Shown one piece after another: positions 1 through 9,137 of a DNA stretch of 64,000 nucleotides. The first letter of the stretch is position 1. Each line of letters opens with the position of its first letter. Source of the DNA: Microcella sp. (GTDB lineage Bacteria; Actinomycetota; Actinomycetes; Actinomycetales; Microbacteriaceae); assembly GCF_019739195.1 (NCBI RefSeq), contig NZ_JAHHDS010000003.1:744001-808000 (forward strand), in the 5' to 3' direction. A model generated the notes under the pieces. It had not been told where the DNA came from, made no database searches, and saw only the letters and a list, made by a program, of their open reading frames with translations. Made by a program: the position numbers and the translations under genes.

Positions 1-905
1 ACGACGTGCTCGACCCCTCCACGGCGCTCGGCGTGCACACGATCACCGAGGCGCTCAAGCTCGCGCTCGCCGACCGCGACGCCTGGTTCGCCGACCCCGC
101 CGTGATCGATGACACGAATGCGCTGCTCGCCGACCTGCTGGCCCCTGCGTACGCGGCCGAGCGCGCCGCACTCATCGGCCAGACCGCATCGCGCGAGGTG
201 CGCCCCGGCCACCCCGGCGGGCGCGAGCCGTGGATGCCACCTGTTCGCCTCGCCGGCACCGCCGCGGCCACGCTACCCGGCTCGGGCGAGCCCACGCTCG
301 ACCGCGCGGGCCGCCAGCGCGGCGACACCTGCCACCTCGATGTCGTCGACCGCCACGGCACGACGATCTCGGCGACGCCCTCGGGCGGTTGGCTGCAGTC
401 GTCGCCGACGATCCCCTCGCTCGGCTTCTGCCTCGGCACGCGGTTGCAGATGACGTGGCTGGATGCCGACTCTCCCTCGGCGCTGAGCCCGGGCATCCGC
501 CCCCGCAGCACGCTGTCACCGACGATGTTGATGCGCGACGGGCGTGTGGTCGAGGCGCTCGGCACTCCGGGTGGCGACCAGCAGGACCAGTGGCAGCTGC
601 TCTACCTGCTGCGCCGCATCGTCGGCGGCTATGAGCCGCAGCAGGCGATCGACGCCCCGATGTTCCACACGGATGCGATGGTGGCGTCGTTCGAGCCGCG
701 CACGGTGCAGCCGGCGTCGCTCACGGTCGAGTCGCGGCTCGGCGACGAGGTGATCGACGAGCTGCGGGCCCGCGGGCACGAGGTGACGGTCATGGGCCCG
801 TGGAGCCTCGGCCGCCTCAGCTGCGTCGGCATCGAGCACGACCGCGGGTGGATGTTCGCCGCGGCCAATTCGCGCGGCAACCAGGGCTACGCCGCAGGTC
901 GCTGA
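1..905 (+). CDS. Gamma-glutamyltransferase, C-terminal part (cut by window start)
   Basis: The reading frame is open from the left edge, so the N-terminal part lies outside the window. About 300 C-terminal residues of a gamma-glutamyltranspeptidase (Ntn-hydrolase) are visible. These enzymes self-cleave before a Thr that becomes the nucleophile and the first residue of the small subunit. The sequence GDTCHLDVVD (Thr codon at 327-329) sits where the family has its T-[ST]-H-x-x-VVD start. Further on come ALSPGIRPRSTLSPT and the glycine motif GTPGGDQQDQ, which match the substrate-binding region. The family hydrolyses or transfers the gamma-glutamyl group of glutathione-like compounds, usually outside the cytoplasm. 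The Thr-Cys pair after the cleavage point (usually Thr-Thr) is mildly unusual. Substrate is unknown. Confidence 0.88.
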   Translation, partial: DVLDPSTALGVHTITEALKLALADRDAWFADPAVIDDTNALLADLLAPAYAAERAALIGQTASREVRPGHPGGREPWMPPVRLAGTAAATLPGSGEPTLDRAGRQRGDTCHLDVVDRHGTTISATPSGGWLQSSPTIPSLGFCLGTRLQMTWLDADSPSALSPGIRPRSTLSPTMLMRDGRVVEALGTPGGDQQDQWQLLYLLRRIVGGYEPQQAIDAPMFHTDAMVASFEPRTVQPASLTVESRLGDEVIDELRARGHEVTVMGPWSLGRLSCVGIEHDRGWMFAAANSRGNQGYAAGR

Positions 906-919
906 ACTTCTCGAGGCTA

Positions 920-933
920 TAGGTATGATGTAA
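920..933 (+). promoter_or_regulatory. Promoter/operator motif upstream of the GH36 gene
   Basis: The string TAGGTATGATGTAA holds a good -10 box (TATGAT, 924-929) only 7 nt before the ATG at 937, so the mRNA is probably leaderless. The same 14-mer with one change occurs at the same place upstream of the dioxygenase gene that starts at 13710, which suggests a shared regulator or promoter class. Confidence 0.5.
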
Positions 934-936
934 CGC

Positions 937-2772
937 ATGCCCCACGGCTTTGAGCGCATCGTCGCGCACCCCGAGCGTGCTGACAACTCCGCCGAGCAGC
1001 CCGGCGACACGATCGTCGCGAGTCTTCGGCTCGACGGCTGGCACGACGTGAGCGTGCGCGTGCTGCACCCCTTCACGTGGGATGCGAAGTTCCGCGGCTT
1101 CCGCATCGACGAGCTCGGTGTCACCCCCGCGCGGCCGCGAACGCTCGTGAGCGGCGCCTACTCGGTCGCCGACGCGGCCGTGCTCAACCTCGACGACGCG
1201 CGCGGCACCCGCACCCCCTTCGATTTCCCCGAGGGCGAGATGCACGACGGCGTGCTCTACCGCACGGTCGGGCACTCCCCCGAGGTCGACGAGCGGTATC
1301 AGGATGCGGCCGGCTGGTGCACGGTCGCCGGCGTCGACGCCGACGGACGCCCCGTCGCGCTCGCCACCGCCCTCGACCGCAGCGACTGCGTGCTGCTCGA
1401 CCTGCTCGCCGACGACCACGGGCTCACCGTGCAGACCCGCCTGCCGTGGCAAACCTTCCGCCCCGCCGAGCTTCCGGCGACGGATGCTCTCCCCGGCCTG
1501 CTCGTGCGCCACGGGCTCGGCGACCACGAGACCGCCGAGGGCTGGCTGCGCGCGCTGCTCGCGGCGAGCATCCCGAACCGCGCCGCCGACCTGCCGCCGC
1601 CCCTCATCGCCGACACCTGGGGATTCGGCACCGATATCGACGCCGACCGCGTGACCGCATTCTTCGACGTCGCCGCCGCCCTCGGGGTAGAGGTCGTCAC
1701 AGTCGACAAGGGCTGGGAAGACCACGTCGGTGACTGGAACGCGCAGGCCGGCTACGCAGGCGGCGTCGCGGGCATCGCCGCGCTCGCGCACGACCGCGGC
1801 ATGAAGCTCGGGCTCTGGGTGGGCGCGGGCAATGCCTCGCCCGACTCGGTCGTCGCGACGACCCACCCCGACTGGCTCGCCACCTGGAACGGCCGCCACC
1901 AGATGGTGTCGCACCGCAACCACTCGTTGTGCCTCGGGCACGAGCCGGCGCGCGACCACGTGCTCGCGTGCCTCGACCGTCTCGTGCGCGACGGCGTCGA
2001 CTGGCTGCTGCACGACTTCGAGACGATCAGCCGCTGCGACGCGACGAACCACACTCACGACCCCGGCGCGGGCGAGGCTGCGGGCGTCGCGGGCTGGTAC
2101 TCGGTGCTCGCCACCCTCCGCGCCGCGCACCCCGACCTGCTCGTCGAGAACTGCTGGAACGGCGGCAAGCCCCTCGACCTGCAGATGATCGCGCACCACG
2201 ACACGACGATCGGCGACGACTGGTGCCGGTCGGAGGAGAACCGACTCGCGGCTCTCGGCCTCGGCGCGTACCTGCCCTCGTCGTGGACGAGCACGTATAT
2301 GGGCGACGAGCCGCACCTGCCATTGCGCGCGCAGCTCGCGCCGTACCTGATCGGCGGCCCGTGGATCCTCATGGGCGACCTGCCCGGTTGGACGGAATCG
2401 CAGCTCGCCGAGATGCAGCGCGCGATCGCGATCTACCGCGAGTGGCGTACTGCGGCGTTGGATGCTCGCGCGGTGCCGCCCGTGCTGACTGGCACATCGG
2501 CCGGCGTGTGGGGCTCGGCTGCCGGGGTCACGGGCCTGGCGCTCACGCCGCGGCTCGATGGCGCGCAGCTCGCGACGTTCGCAGTCTCACCGACCGCCGT
2601 CGGGCAGGTCGTGCGCTGGAATCCCGTGCTCGAACCGGAGGTCGAGTCGTGGATCGTGCGTGACGAGTGGAGTGGTAGCGAGTGGGTGGTGTCGCGCGCC
2701 GAACTCGAGGCGGGCATCCCGCTCGATACGGCGAGCGCCGACGGTCTCGCGCTCAGCATGCGACCCGCCTGA
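937..2772 (+). CDS. Alpha-galactosidase-like glycoside hydrolase, GH36 type
   Basis: This 611-residue protein has an N-terminal beta-sandwich region (about 1-210) and a central (beta/alpha)8 barrel (about 220-520). The barrel carries GLWVGAGNASPD, VDWLLHDFET and ENCWNGG, typical of GH36/GH27 clan enzymes that cleave terminal alpha-galactosides. The Asp near residue 360 in LLHDFE is the likely nucleophile, and the Asp pair near 427 in GDDWCRSEE the likely acid/base. No signal peptide is visible, so it should act in the cytoplasm. There is no sugar transporter or sugar regulator next to it; the neighbour is a gamma-glutamyltransferase gene. The ATG at 937 follows a -10 box directly. The exact substrate (melibiose, raffinose or another glycoside) cannot be told from sequence. 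Confidence 0.8.
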   Translation: MPHGFERIVAHPERADNSAEQPGDTIVASLRLDGWHDVSVRVLHPFTWDAKFRGFRIDELGVTPARPRTLVSGAYSVADAAVLNLDDARGTRTPFDFPEGEMHDGVLYRTVGHSPEVDERYQDAAGWCTVAGVDADGRPVALATALDRSDCVLLDLLADDHGLTVQTRLPWQTFRPAELPATDALPGLLVRHGLGDHETAEGWLRALLAASIPNRAADLPPPLIADTWGFGTDIDADRVTAFFDVAAALGVEVVTVDKGWEDHVGDWNAQAGYAGGVAGIAALAHDRGMKLGLWVGAGNASPDSVVATTHPDWLATWNGRHQMVSHRNHSLCLGHEPARDHVLACLDRLVRDGVDWLLHDFETISRCDATNHTHDPGAGEAAGVAGWYSVLATLRAAHPDLLVENCWNGGKPLDLQMIAHHDTTIGDDWCRSEENRLAALGLGAYLPSSWTSTYMGDEPHLPLRAQLAPYLIGGPWILMGDLPGWTESQLAEMQRAIAIYREWRTAALDARAVPPVLTGTSAGVWGSAAGVTGLALTPRLDGAQLATFAVSPTAVGQVVRWNPVLEPEVESWIVRDEWSGSEWVVSRAELEAGIPLDTASADGLALSMRPA

Positions 2773-2795
2773 GGTCGATTGCCCCGCTGAGGCAG

Positions 2796-2813
2796 TGTGC
2801 CGCTCACGGCACA
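2796..2813. terminator. Short hairpin between convergent genes
   Basis: TGTGCCG-CTCA-CGGCACA forms a 7-bp perfect stem with a 4-nt loop in the 61-bp gap between the end of the GH36 gene and the end of the convergent ABC permease gene. There is no T-run, so a terminator role is only suggested by position. Confidence 0.35.
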
Positions 2814-2833
2814 TGCCACGCGCGGCACACAGC

Positions 2834-4453
2834 TCACGCGGTGAGGTCTCGGCGACGCAGTGCGATCATCGCAAGGGCCAGCCCGAACACTGTGACCGCG
2901 AGCAGGATGCCCGCCGACACGACGTCGAACTCGACGACGGGCACGGCCGAGCTGTGGAAGAACGGACTCAGCGCCTGCAGCCACTCTGGCAACTGCAGCA
3001 GTTCGCCGAACTGGCCGAGGAAGAGTCCGATCACGAGCAGCCCCCATCCCAGGGCGATGGTGATGCGAGGCACGAGGGCGAAGGCGAGTGCCGCGATGGC
3101 GACGAAGACGAGCGCGGCGGGCGCGTGCGCGAGCGCGGCACCCGTGTAGCGAACGAGCTCGGCGCCGTCACCGCTCGACCGCGCGAGCACTCCCCCAGTC
3201 GCGACGCCCAGGGCGGTGGTCACGATGAGCACCGAAGCCATCGCGACGAGGGCCGTCTCGCCCATCCAGCGCACGCGCGAGACGGGGGTCGCCAGCAGTA
3301 GCTCGGCGCGACCCTCGACCTCTTCGGCCCGCAGCCGCAGCATCGCCTGCACGCCTGCGGCGGCAGCGAGCACTCCGCCGATGCCGAGTAACGCGGCGAT
3401 GAAGACATCGGCTGTGTCGGCGGTACTACCGGGTACGAGCGAGCCGATGAGGCCCGCGAGCGTGTCGTTCTCGGCGACTGCTTCGGCGACGACCGGGCCG
3501 AGACCTCCGGCGATGGCGCCGAGCACGATGACTCCCGCGACCCATCCGAGCACGGTCGCGCGCTGCAGCCGCCACGCGAGACCCAGAACGCTGCGGCCGC
3601 CGAACCGGGCGGAGGCTCTGCCGCTGCGCTCGGGAACGAGGCTCGACCCGAGGTCGCGGCGTGACCGCACAGCGATCGACGCCCCGGCGAGCACGAGGAA
3701 CACGGTGATTGAGAGCAGCAGGGGCAGCAGCGTGGGCTCGGTGTAGGGCCGCGTCGCCTGGCCCCAGCCGATCGGCGAGAGCCACGAGATCGCGCTCGGC
3801 GTCGCACTGAGCAGGTCGTCGCTCGGCGTGCCGAGAGCATCACCGATGCCGCGCAGCAGATACGCGCCGATCACGAGGGCCGAGGCGACGCCGTTCGCCG
3901 CGCGACCCGATGGCATCAGCTGGGCGACTACTGCCGCGACACCGACAAACACCATGCCCACCGCACCGACGGCGAGCGCCGACACCAGAGACCCGCCGGC
4001 GTCGAGCCCGCCGCCGATGTAGGCGAGCGACAGCAGCGCGACGAGCGTGAGGTTCGCGAGAGTGCCCAGCACGAGGGTCGCGGCAAGCATCGTCGACCGG
4101 GCGATGGGCGTCGCGCCGAGCAGCTCGGCGCGACCCGCCTCTTCATCGGCTCGCGTGTGGCGCACGACGAGAAAGGTGCTCATGAGACCGGCGAGCACGC
4201 TCGTGAACGCGAAGCCCTGGAAGAAGGCGACGGCGCCGAGGTTGATTCCGTCGGGCAGCCCCCGCAAGAACAGGAACGCGGGGTTGGCTGCCGCGATCTG
4301 AATGATCACGGTGCGCTCGGCATCGTCGGCGAACTGGGTCGTGATCGCCGCGGCAACACTGATGCCGAGCAGGCCGATGCCGCCCAGCCAGAACGAGAGC
4401 ACCCAGCGATCGCGCGCGAGCTGGCTGCGCAGAATCACGCTCAGGCCGCGCAT
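2834..4453 (-). CDS. ABC-2 type exporter permease, large two-bundle form
   Basis: The 539-residue protein is very hydrophobic, with about twelve membrane segments in two halves. Each half has a cytoplasmic stretch with the repeated pattern R.EE..GRAELL.ATP(I/V)(A/S)R (about residues 102-120 and 376-396). This layout fits permeases of the family annotated as antibiotic or polyketide exporters. Its start overlaps the stop of the ATPase gene upstream (4453), so the two are coupled in translation and presumably form one exporter. The substrate cannot be inferred. Confidence 0.82.
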   Translation of the reverse strand: MRGLSVILRSQLARDRWVLSFWLGGIGLLGISVAAAITTQFADDAERTVIIQIAAANPAFLFLRGLPDGINLGAVAFFQGFAFTSVLAGLMSTFLVVRHTRADEEAGRAELLGATPIARSTMLAATLVLGTLANLTLVALLSLAYIGGGLDAGGSLVSALAVGAVGMVFVGVAAVVAQLMPSGRAANGVASALVIGAYLLRGIGDALGTPSDDLLSATPSAISWLSPIGWGQATRPYTEPTLLPLLLSITVFLVLAGASIAVRSRRDLGSSLVPERSGRASARFGGRSVLGLAWRLQRATVLGWVAGVIVLGAIAGGLGPVVAEAVAENDTLAGLIGSLVPGSTADTADVFIAALLGIGGVLAAAAGVQAMLRLRAEEVEGRAELLLATPVSRVRWMGETALVAMASVLIVTTALGVATGGVLARSSGDGAELVRYTGAALAHAPAALVFVAIAALAFALVPRITIALGWGLLVIGLFLGQFGELLQLPEWLQALSPFFHSSAVPVVEFDVVSAGILLAVTVFGLALAMIALRRRDLTA

Positions 4454-5343
4454 TAGCGCGCTTCGCTGTAGTGGCGCAAAAACAGCGATTCGAGAGACGC
4501 GGGCGCGGCGATGACGGCGTAGGCACCCTGGCCCGCGACGGCGGTGAGCACGGCCGGAATCGCGTCGGCATCCGCTTCGAATTCGACGGTGTCGCCCTGC
4601 GCAGCCACCGCGTGAACCCCCGCAAGGGCCTGTACGGCCGAGACATCAGCGAATCCTGAGACCCTGAACGTCGTGCGGCTCAGGTGTCGCAGCTCGGCGA
4701 GCGAACCGCTCTCGACGACGCGCCCCTCGCGGATGATTGTCACACGATCGCACAACTGCTCGACCTCGCTCAGCACATGGCTCGAGAGCAGCACGGTCGC
4801 CCCCTCAGCACGCACGCGCTGCACCTGCTGCCGGAACACCGATTCCATGACCGGATCGAGGCCGGAACTGGGCTCGTCGAGAATGTACAGGCGGGCGGTG
4901 CGGGCGAAGGCGGCGATGAGCGCGACCTTCTGCCGGTTTCCCTTCGAATAGGTGCGCGCTTTCTTGCGCGGGTCGAAGTCGAACTGCTCGATGAGGTCAG
5001 CACGCAGTGTCGTATCCGCGCCCCCGCGCAGGCTGGTCAGCAGATCGATCGCCTCGCCGCCGGTGAGACCTGGCCATAGACTCACATCGCCCGGCACATA
5101 GGCCACGTCGCGATGAATCGTCTCGGGATCAGCCCACGGGTCGAGCCCGAAGACGCTCGCCGTGCCGCTCGACGGTCTGATGAGGCCCAGCAGCACGCGG
5201 ATCGTCGTCGACTTGCCGGCGCCGTTCGGCCCGAGGAATCCGTGCACCTCACCTTCGGACACGCGCAGGTCGAGCTCGTCGAGGGCCGTGGCCCGCCCAA
5301 AGCGCTTGGTGAGGGCAGTGGTCTCGATCAGGGGCGCGTTCAC
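4453..5343 (-). CDS. ABC transporter ATP-binding protein
   Basis: The 296-residue nucleotide-binding subunit has Walker A GPNGAGKST (about 38-46), an unusual signature YSKGNRQKV in place of LSGGQ (the variant seen in this exporter class), Walker B LYILDEPSSGLDP and the switch His in SSHVLSE. A C-terminal domain of about 80 residues follows, as in drug-export ATPases. It starts with GTG at 5343. A TAGGCT box lies 7 nt upstream, so the transcript is probably leaderless. It pairs with the permease encoded directly downstream. Confidence 0.9.
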   Translation of the reverse strand: MNAPLIETTALTKRFGRATALDELDLRVSEGEVHGFLGPNGAGKSTTIRVLLGLIRPSSGTASVFGLDPWADPETIHRDVAYVPGDVSLWPGLTGGEAIDLLTSLRGGADTTLRADLIEQFDFDPRKKARTYSKGNRQKVALIAAFARTARLYILDEPSSGLDPVMESVFRQQVQRVRAEGATVLLSSHVLSEVEQLCDRVTIIREGRVVESGSLAELRHLSRTTFRVSGFADVSAVQALAGVHAVAAQGDTVEFEADADAIPAVLTAVAGQGAYAVIAAPASLESLFLRHYSEAR

Positions 5344-5350
5344 GGCGCTG

Positions 5351-5356
5351 AGCCTA
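5351..5356 (-). promoter_or_regulatory. Likely -10 box of the ABC exporter operon
   Basis: Read on the minus strand, TAGGCT lies 7 nt before the GTG start at 5343, the spacing expected for a leaderless actinobacterial transcript. No clear -35 is visible. Confidence 0.35.
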
Positions 5357-5387
5357 GACCCGCGTCGCTCCCGAGTGCGAGATCGGT

Positions 5388-5900
5388 TCAGCGCGGTGTG
5401 GGCACGAGCGTCACCTCACGCAGAGCGCCAGTGCTGACGACCGCGGTCATGACGGTGCCGACGGGCTGCCGGCGACGATCGGTCGGCGACCCAGGGTTGA
5501 GCAGACGCAGCCCGCCGGGCGTCGTCGAATCCCACGGAATGTGCGAGTGGCCGAAGACGAGCACGTCTGCGGGGGCATCCGACTCAGGCCCGAACAGCGC
5601 ATCGCACCGGGCTTCGCGACCGGTAGCAGCACCCGTCTCGTGGATGACCGCGATGCGCACCCCGTCGACCTCGACCCGCGCGATCTCGCCCAGCCGTTCG
5701 TGCAGCTCGGGCCCGTCGTTGTTGCCGGCCACACCGACGAGACGCCGGGACCGGGCTTCGAGCGCGTCGAGCGTCGCCACGTCGACCCAGTCGCCCGCGT
5801 GGATCACGAGGTCGGCCCGCTCGACGAGCTCCCACACCTGGGGCTGCAGCTCTTTCGCCCGCACGGGCAGGTGGGTGTCGCTGAGCAGTAGCAGTCTCAT
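5388..5900 (-). CDS. Metallophosphoesterase, YfcE/MJ0936 type
   Basis: A 170-residue calcineurin-like phosphoesterase. The metal-binding motifs are all present in order: SDTH (7-10), HAGDWVD (about 36), AGNND (about 60) and FGHSHIP (about 118). Length fits the single-domain YfcE family, which hydrolyses phosphodiesters in vitro; the true substrate is generally unknown. The start codon overlaps the stop of the upstream flavin-dependent oxidoreductase gene (ATGA), so it is the last gene of the eamA-oxidoreductase-phosphoesterase operon. Confidence 0.88.
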   Translation of the reverse strand: MRLLLLSDTHLPVRAKELQPQVWELVERADLVIHAGDWVDVATLDALEARSRRLVGVAGNNDGPELHERLGEIARVEVDGVRIAVIHETGAATGREARCDALFGPESDAPADVLVFGHSHIPWDSTTPGGLRLLNPGSPTDRRRQPVGTVMTAVVSTGALREVTLVPTPR

Positions 5901-6934
5901 GCGAGCGAGGGCACAACCTTCGCGTCGACCACCGGCATGATGTCGCGCACGATCGCCTCGAGAATGCGCGCGTTGAACTCGACGCCGAGTTGGTTCGGCA
6001 CCGTCACGAGCAGCGTGTCGGCGGCCTGCACGGCCGCGTCGCGCGCGAGCTCGGTGGCGATCAGGTCGGGCGCGCCGATGTACGAACGGCCGAAGCGCGA
6101 GCGCGAGCCATCGAGAATGCCGACCTGATCGGTCTGCTCAGCCTGCGCCTGCACACCGAAGTAGTACTGCGTCTCCTCGTCGATGATGGGCAGGATGCTC
6201 CTGCTGACCGACACGCGGGGTTCACGCTTCCATCCGCGCGCCGCCCAGGCCTCGCGGAACATCGCGATCTGCTCGGCCTGCAGTTCGTCGAACGGCACTC
6301 CGGTGTCTTCCGTCAGCAGCGTCGAGCTCATGAGGTTCATGCCCTGCTCGGCCGTCCACACGGCGGTCGCGCGCGTGCCGGCACCCCACCAGATGCGGTC
6401 GTACAGGCCTGGTGACTGAGGGGTCACCGGCTGGGGCTTGTCAGTGCCGATCATGCGCGGGTTGCCAGGCGCGAAGCCCTCGCCGTCGATCGCGCGACGG
6501 AAGAGGTCGGTGTGCTCGCGGGCCATGTCCGCATCCGTCTGCCCCTCGGCCGGCACGTACCCGAACGAGCGCCAGCCGTCGACGACGGTCTCGGGTGATC
6601 CCCTGCTGATGCCGAGCTGCAGCCGCCCACCGCTGATGAGGTCGGTGGCGCCGGCCTGCTCGGCGAGCGCCCAGGGGTTCTCGTAGCGCATGTCGATGAC
6701 GCCCGTGCCGAGCTCGATGCGGCTCGTCCGCGCGGCCGCGGCCGCCATCATCGGGAACGGGTTCGAGTGGTTCTGGGCGAAATGGTGCACGCGGTAGTAC
6801 GCGCCGTCGACGCCGACCTCCTCGGCCGCGACCGCGAGCTCGACGCCCTGCAGCAGGGCTTCGCCACCCGTGCGGGTGCGCGAGCCGGTCACGCCCATCC
6901 AGTTTCCGAACGACAGAAATCCGAGCTTCGTCAT
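5897..6934 (-). CDS. Luciferase-like (LLM class) flavin-dependent oxidoreductase
   Basis: A protein of 345 residues with the bacterial-luciferase TIM barrel. MTKLGFLSFGNW at the N-terminus, YYRVHHFAQNHSNPFPMM, RTSRIELGTGVIDMRYENP and GRLQLGISRGSP are typical of FMN- or F420-using family members. I chose the ATG at 6934; the longer frame upstream would run into the preceding eamA gene, which ends at 6963. It sits 28 bp behind eamA and overlaps the phosphoesterase gene by 4 bp. The reaction is unknown; these enzymes oxidise or reduce small organic substrates with reduced flavin. Confidence 0.86.
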   Translation of the reverse strand: MTKLGFLSFGNWMGVTGSRTRTGGEALLQGVELAVAAEEVGVDGAYYRVHHFAQNHSNPFPMMAAAAARTSRIELGTGVIDMRYENPWALAEQAGATDLISGGRLQLGISRGSPETVVDGWRSFGYVPAEGQTDADMAREHTDLFRRAIDGEGFAPGNPRMIGTDKPQPVTPQSPGLYDRIWWGAGTRATAVWTAEQGMNLMSSTLLTEDTGVPFDELQAEQIAMFREAWAARGWKREPRVSVSRSILPIIDEETQYYFGVQAQAEQTDQVGILDGSRSRFGRSYIGAPDLIATELARDAAVQAADTLLVTVPNQLGVEFNARILEAIVRDIMPVVDAKVVPSLA

Positions 6935-6962
6935 GCTCTGGTCAATGCGTTCGCATGCAGAA

Positions 6963-7907
6963 CTATTCCCGTTCGCGCGGCTCGGCTGCAGCATCCGGAA
7001 CCGGCGCGGCGGCCGCCGACGGGGCGGAGACCGTCGCGCCCGGCCGCGTCGTCAGGTAGACGCCCGCGAGCACGATGAGCCCGCCGACCACCTGCCACAC
7101 GGTGAGCTGGTCGCCGAGCGCGACGGCGATGATCGCCGTGAAGACGGGCAGCAGATTGAGGAAGACGCCCGTGCGCGACGGCCCGAGCTGGGTGACGGCG
7201 ACATTCCACAACAGGTAGGCCAGCGCGCTCGGAAAGACGGTGATGAGCGCGAGGCCCCACCAGCCCTCGGCCGAGGGCTGAGCCTGAAAGCCCACGATCG
7301 CCATCACCGGCGCGAGCATGAGCGCGCTGAGCCCCACCTGCACGGTCGTCGCCGTGATGGGCGGGGTCTGGATGCGGCGGCTGATGACGACGTAGGCCGT
7401 CCAGGTCAGGATCGCGCCGAGAATGAGCAGGTCGCCGGGCACGATGCTGAGGTCGGAGGCACCGCTCGGTCCGCCGAGCAGCACGACGATGACGACGCCG
7501 ATGAACGAGATGACGATGCCGAGAACTCCCCCGCGACGGATGCGCTCCCCCAGCACCACGACGGCGGCGAGCGCGATGATCGCGGGGTTGATGGCGCTGA
7601 TCACGCTTGCGTTGACCGGCGAGGTGGTGTCGAGCGCGGCGTAGAGCAACAGGGTGTAGCCGACCATGCCGAGCACGGCCTGGACGATGTGAATCCACCA
7701 CTCCTTCGCCGCGAGCCGCCACTTGTCGCGGTGCCGGCGCTCGATCCAGAGCGTGATGACGAGCAAGATCGGGAACGCGCCCAACCAGCGCAGGAAGGTC
7801 AGCTCGAGCGGCGTGAACTCGGCGATCACGCGGTCGGCGACGACGAAGTTCATCGCCCAGAAGAGCTGGGCGAGCACGGCGGGCGAGTAGCGGCGGAGCA
7901 GATGCAC
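6963..7907 (-). CDS. EamA/DMT family transporter
   Basis: The 314-residue membrane protein has ten predicted segments in two EamA repeats (about 8-145 and 160-295). The start of repeat one, AQLFWAMNFVVADRVI, and the PVNASVISAINPAIIAL stretch match the drug/metabolite transporter superfamily. It ends in a charged Ala/Pro tail. It is the first gene of a three-gene operon with the luciferase-like oxidoreductase and phosphoesterase, which may act on the same small molecule; that link is inference. Direction and substrate are unknown. Confidence 0.87.
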   Translation of the reverse strand: MHLLRRYSPAVLAQLFWAMNFVVADRVIAEFTPLELTFLRWLGAFPILLVITLWIERRHRDKWRLAAKEWWIHIVQAVLGMVGYTLLLYAALDTTSPVNASVISAINPAIIALAAVVVLGERIRRGGVLGIVISFIGVVIVVLLGGPSGASDLSIVPGDLLILGAILTWTAYVVISRRIQTPPITATTVQVGLSALMLAPVMAIVGFQAQPSAEGWWGLALITVFPSALAYLLWNVAVTQLGPSRTGVFLNLLPVFTAIIAVALGDQLTVWQVVGGLIVLAGVYLTTRPGATVSAPSAAAAPVPDAAAEPRERE

Positions 7908-7976
7908 CTGTTCAGGCTAGGGCCGCGCGGCAGCTGCGCACGTGCGCGCAGAGCCGCGCATCCGCGCGCCGCTTCA

Positions 7977-8465
7977 TCACGCGGGGTCGACGGGAGGCAA
8001 CCCAGGCACGAGGCCCGGTTCAAGCTCGTCGGCTGGCAGCACTCCGTCGAAGGGAGTGAGCGTCGCCAGCCCGTTCCACTGCTCGTCGGTCGAGAGGAAA
8101 ACGGCGATGCGCTCGTCGGTGTCGAGCTGGTCGCCGCTGCCGTAGGGGTCTGCCGCGCATCCGTCTGCCCGCGACGCGATTTCGATCTGCTGACCGACAT
8201 AACGCTCGTCGCTCGCCTCCTGCACGTCGAAGCGGTAGAGCCGCGCGTCACCGCCCAACAGATCCGCCATGCCCGACTGCTCGATCACCTCGCCCACGAC
8301 GATGAGCCGCGCAGATTCGGCGAGCATCTGCTGGTCGCCGTCGAAGGTGACCCAGCTGACGCATTCCTGCGAGCCGAAAAACGGCAGGGCCGAACAGCCG
8401 GCCAGCAACGAAGCGCTCAGGGCGATGGTGACGAGTGCCACCGATCTGCGAGCGCGCCGAGTCAT
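7977..8465 (-). CDS. Putative lipoprotein of unknown function
   Basis: A 162-residue protein starting at the ATG at 8465. Residues 1-23 form a lipoprotein signal with lipobox LLAGC, so the mature protein should be anchored outside the membrane at Cys22-23. The mature part (ECVSWVTFDGDQQMLAESARLIVVGEV...) resembles small beta-rich proteins that bacteria carry in many variants. I do not recognise a specific family. It is divergent from the exonuclease gene with 39 bp between starts. The C-terminus is Pro-rich (GLVPGLPPVDPA). Confidence 0.72.
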   Translation of the reverse strand: MTRRARRSVALVTIALSASLLAGCSALPFFGSQECVSWVTFDGDQQMLAESARLIVVGEVIEQSGMADLLGGDARLYRFDVQEASDERYVGQQIEIASRADGCAADPYGSGDQLDTDERIAVFLSTDEQWNGLATLTPFDGVLPADELEPGLVPGLPPVDPA

Positions 8466-8504
8466 GAGCCCACCGTAGTCGGCGGCTCGTGGCACGATCG
8501 CAGT

Positions 8505-9119
8505 GTGCCGTTGAACTTCACCGCGATCGACTTCGAGACCGCCAACAACAACGCGGCCTCGGCGTGCTCGGTGGGGCTCGTGAAGGTGCGCGACGGCCGC
8601 GTGGTCGACAAGACGGGCTGGCTGATCCGCCCGCCGTTCGGCTTCGACGACATGCTCGAGTGGAACACGCGCATCCATGGCATCACCGCCGCCGACATCG
8701 TCGACGCGCCCCTGTGGGCCGAACAGGTGGATGCACTTCTCGAGTTCGTCGACGGCGACACCCTCGCCGCCCACAACGCGGGGTTCGACATGGGAGTGTT
8801 GAGTGCGGCGCAGAAGGCCAGCGCGCTCGAGGTGCCGAGCCTGTCGTACGTCTGCAGTCTGCGGGTTGCCCGCAAGACTTACCACCTCGACTCGTACCGG
8901 CTGCCAGTCGCGGCAATGGCCGCGGGCTTCGAAGACTTCGCGCACCACGATGCCCTCGCCGACGCCGAGGCGTGTGCCGCGATCATCGTGCACGCGGCGA
9001 AGCGCCACGACGTGACCGAGGTCGCCGACCTCGCGCGCATCTGCGGCACGAGCGTCGGGCGAACCGGCGCAGCAACCGAGGCAGAGGCTGCCGACCGGCG
9101 CCCGGCCGCCCTCGCGTAG
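8505..9119 (+). CDS. DEDDh 3'-5' exonuclease, DNA polymerase III epsilon-like
   Basis: A 204-residue protein with a GTG start at 8505 (VPLNFTAIDFET). The exonuclease motifs are visible: Exo I DFET near residue 9, Exo II AHNAGFDMG near 90, and Exo III HHDALADAEA near 145 with the His that defines the DEDDh subclass. Such stand-alone proteins trim 3' ends of DNA or RNA. The C-terminal 40 residues have no clear domain. The open frame upstream of 8505 is the antisense of the neighbouring lipoprotein and eamA genes and is not coding. Confidence 0.87.
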   Translation: MPLNFTAIDFETANNNAASACSVGLVKVRDGRVVDKTGWLIRPPFGFDDMLEWNTRIHGITAADIVDAPLWAEQVDALLEFVDGDTLAAHNAGFDMGVLSAAQKASALEVPSLSYVCSLRVARKTYHLDSYRLPVAAMAAGFEDFAHHDALADAEACAAIIVHAAKRHDVTEVADLARICGTSVGRTGAATEAEAADRRPAALA

Positions 9120-9137
9120 ATCGCAGGTACAGCGACT

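Noticed and set aside
817-2316. Long open frame on the minus strand opposite the GH36 gene (499 codons)
   Set aside because: It is the mirror frame of a GC-rich gene, has a composition dominated by Arg, Val and Glu/Gly, and no recognisable domain.
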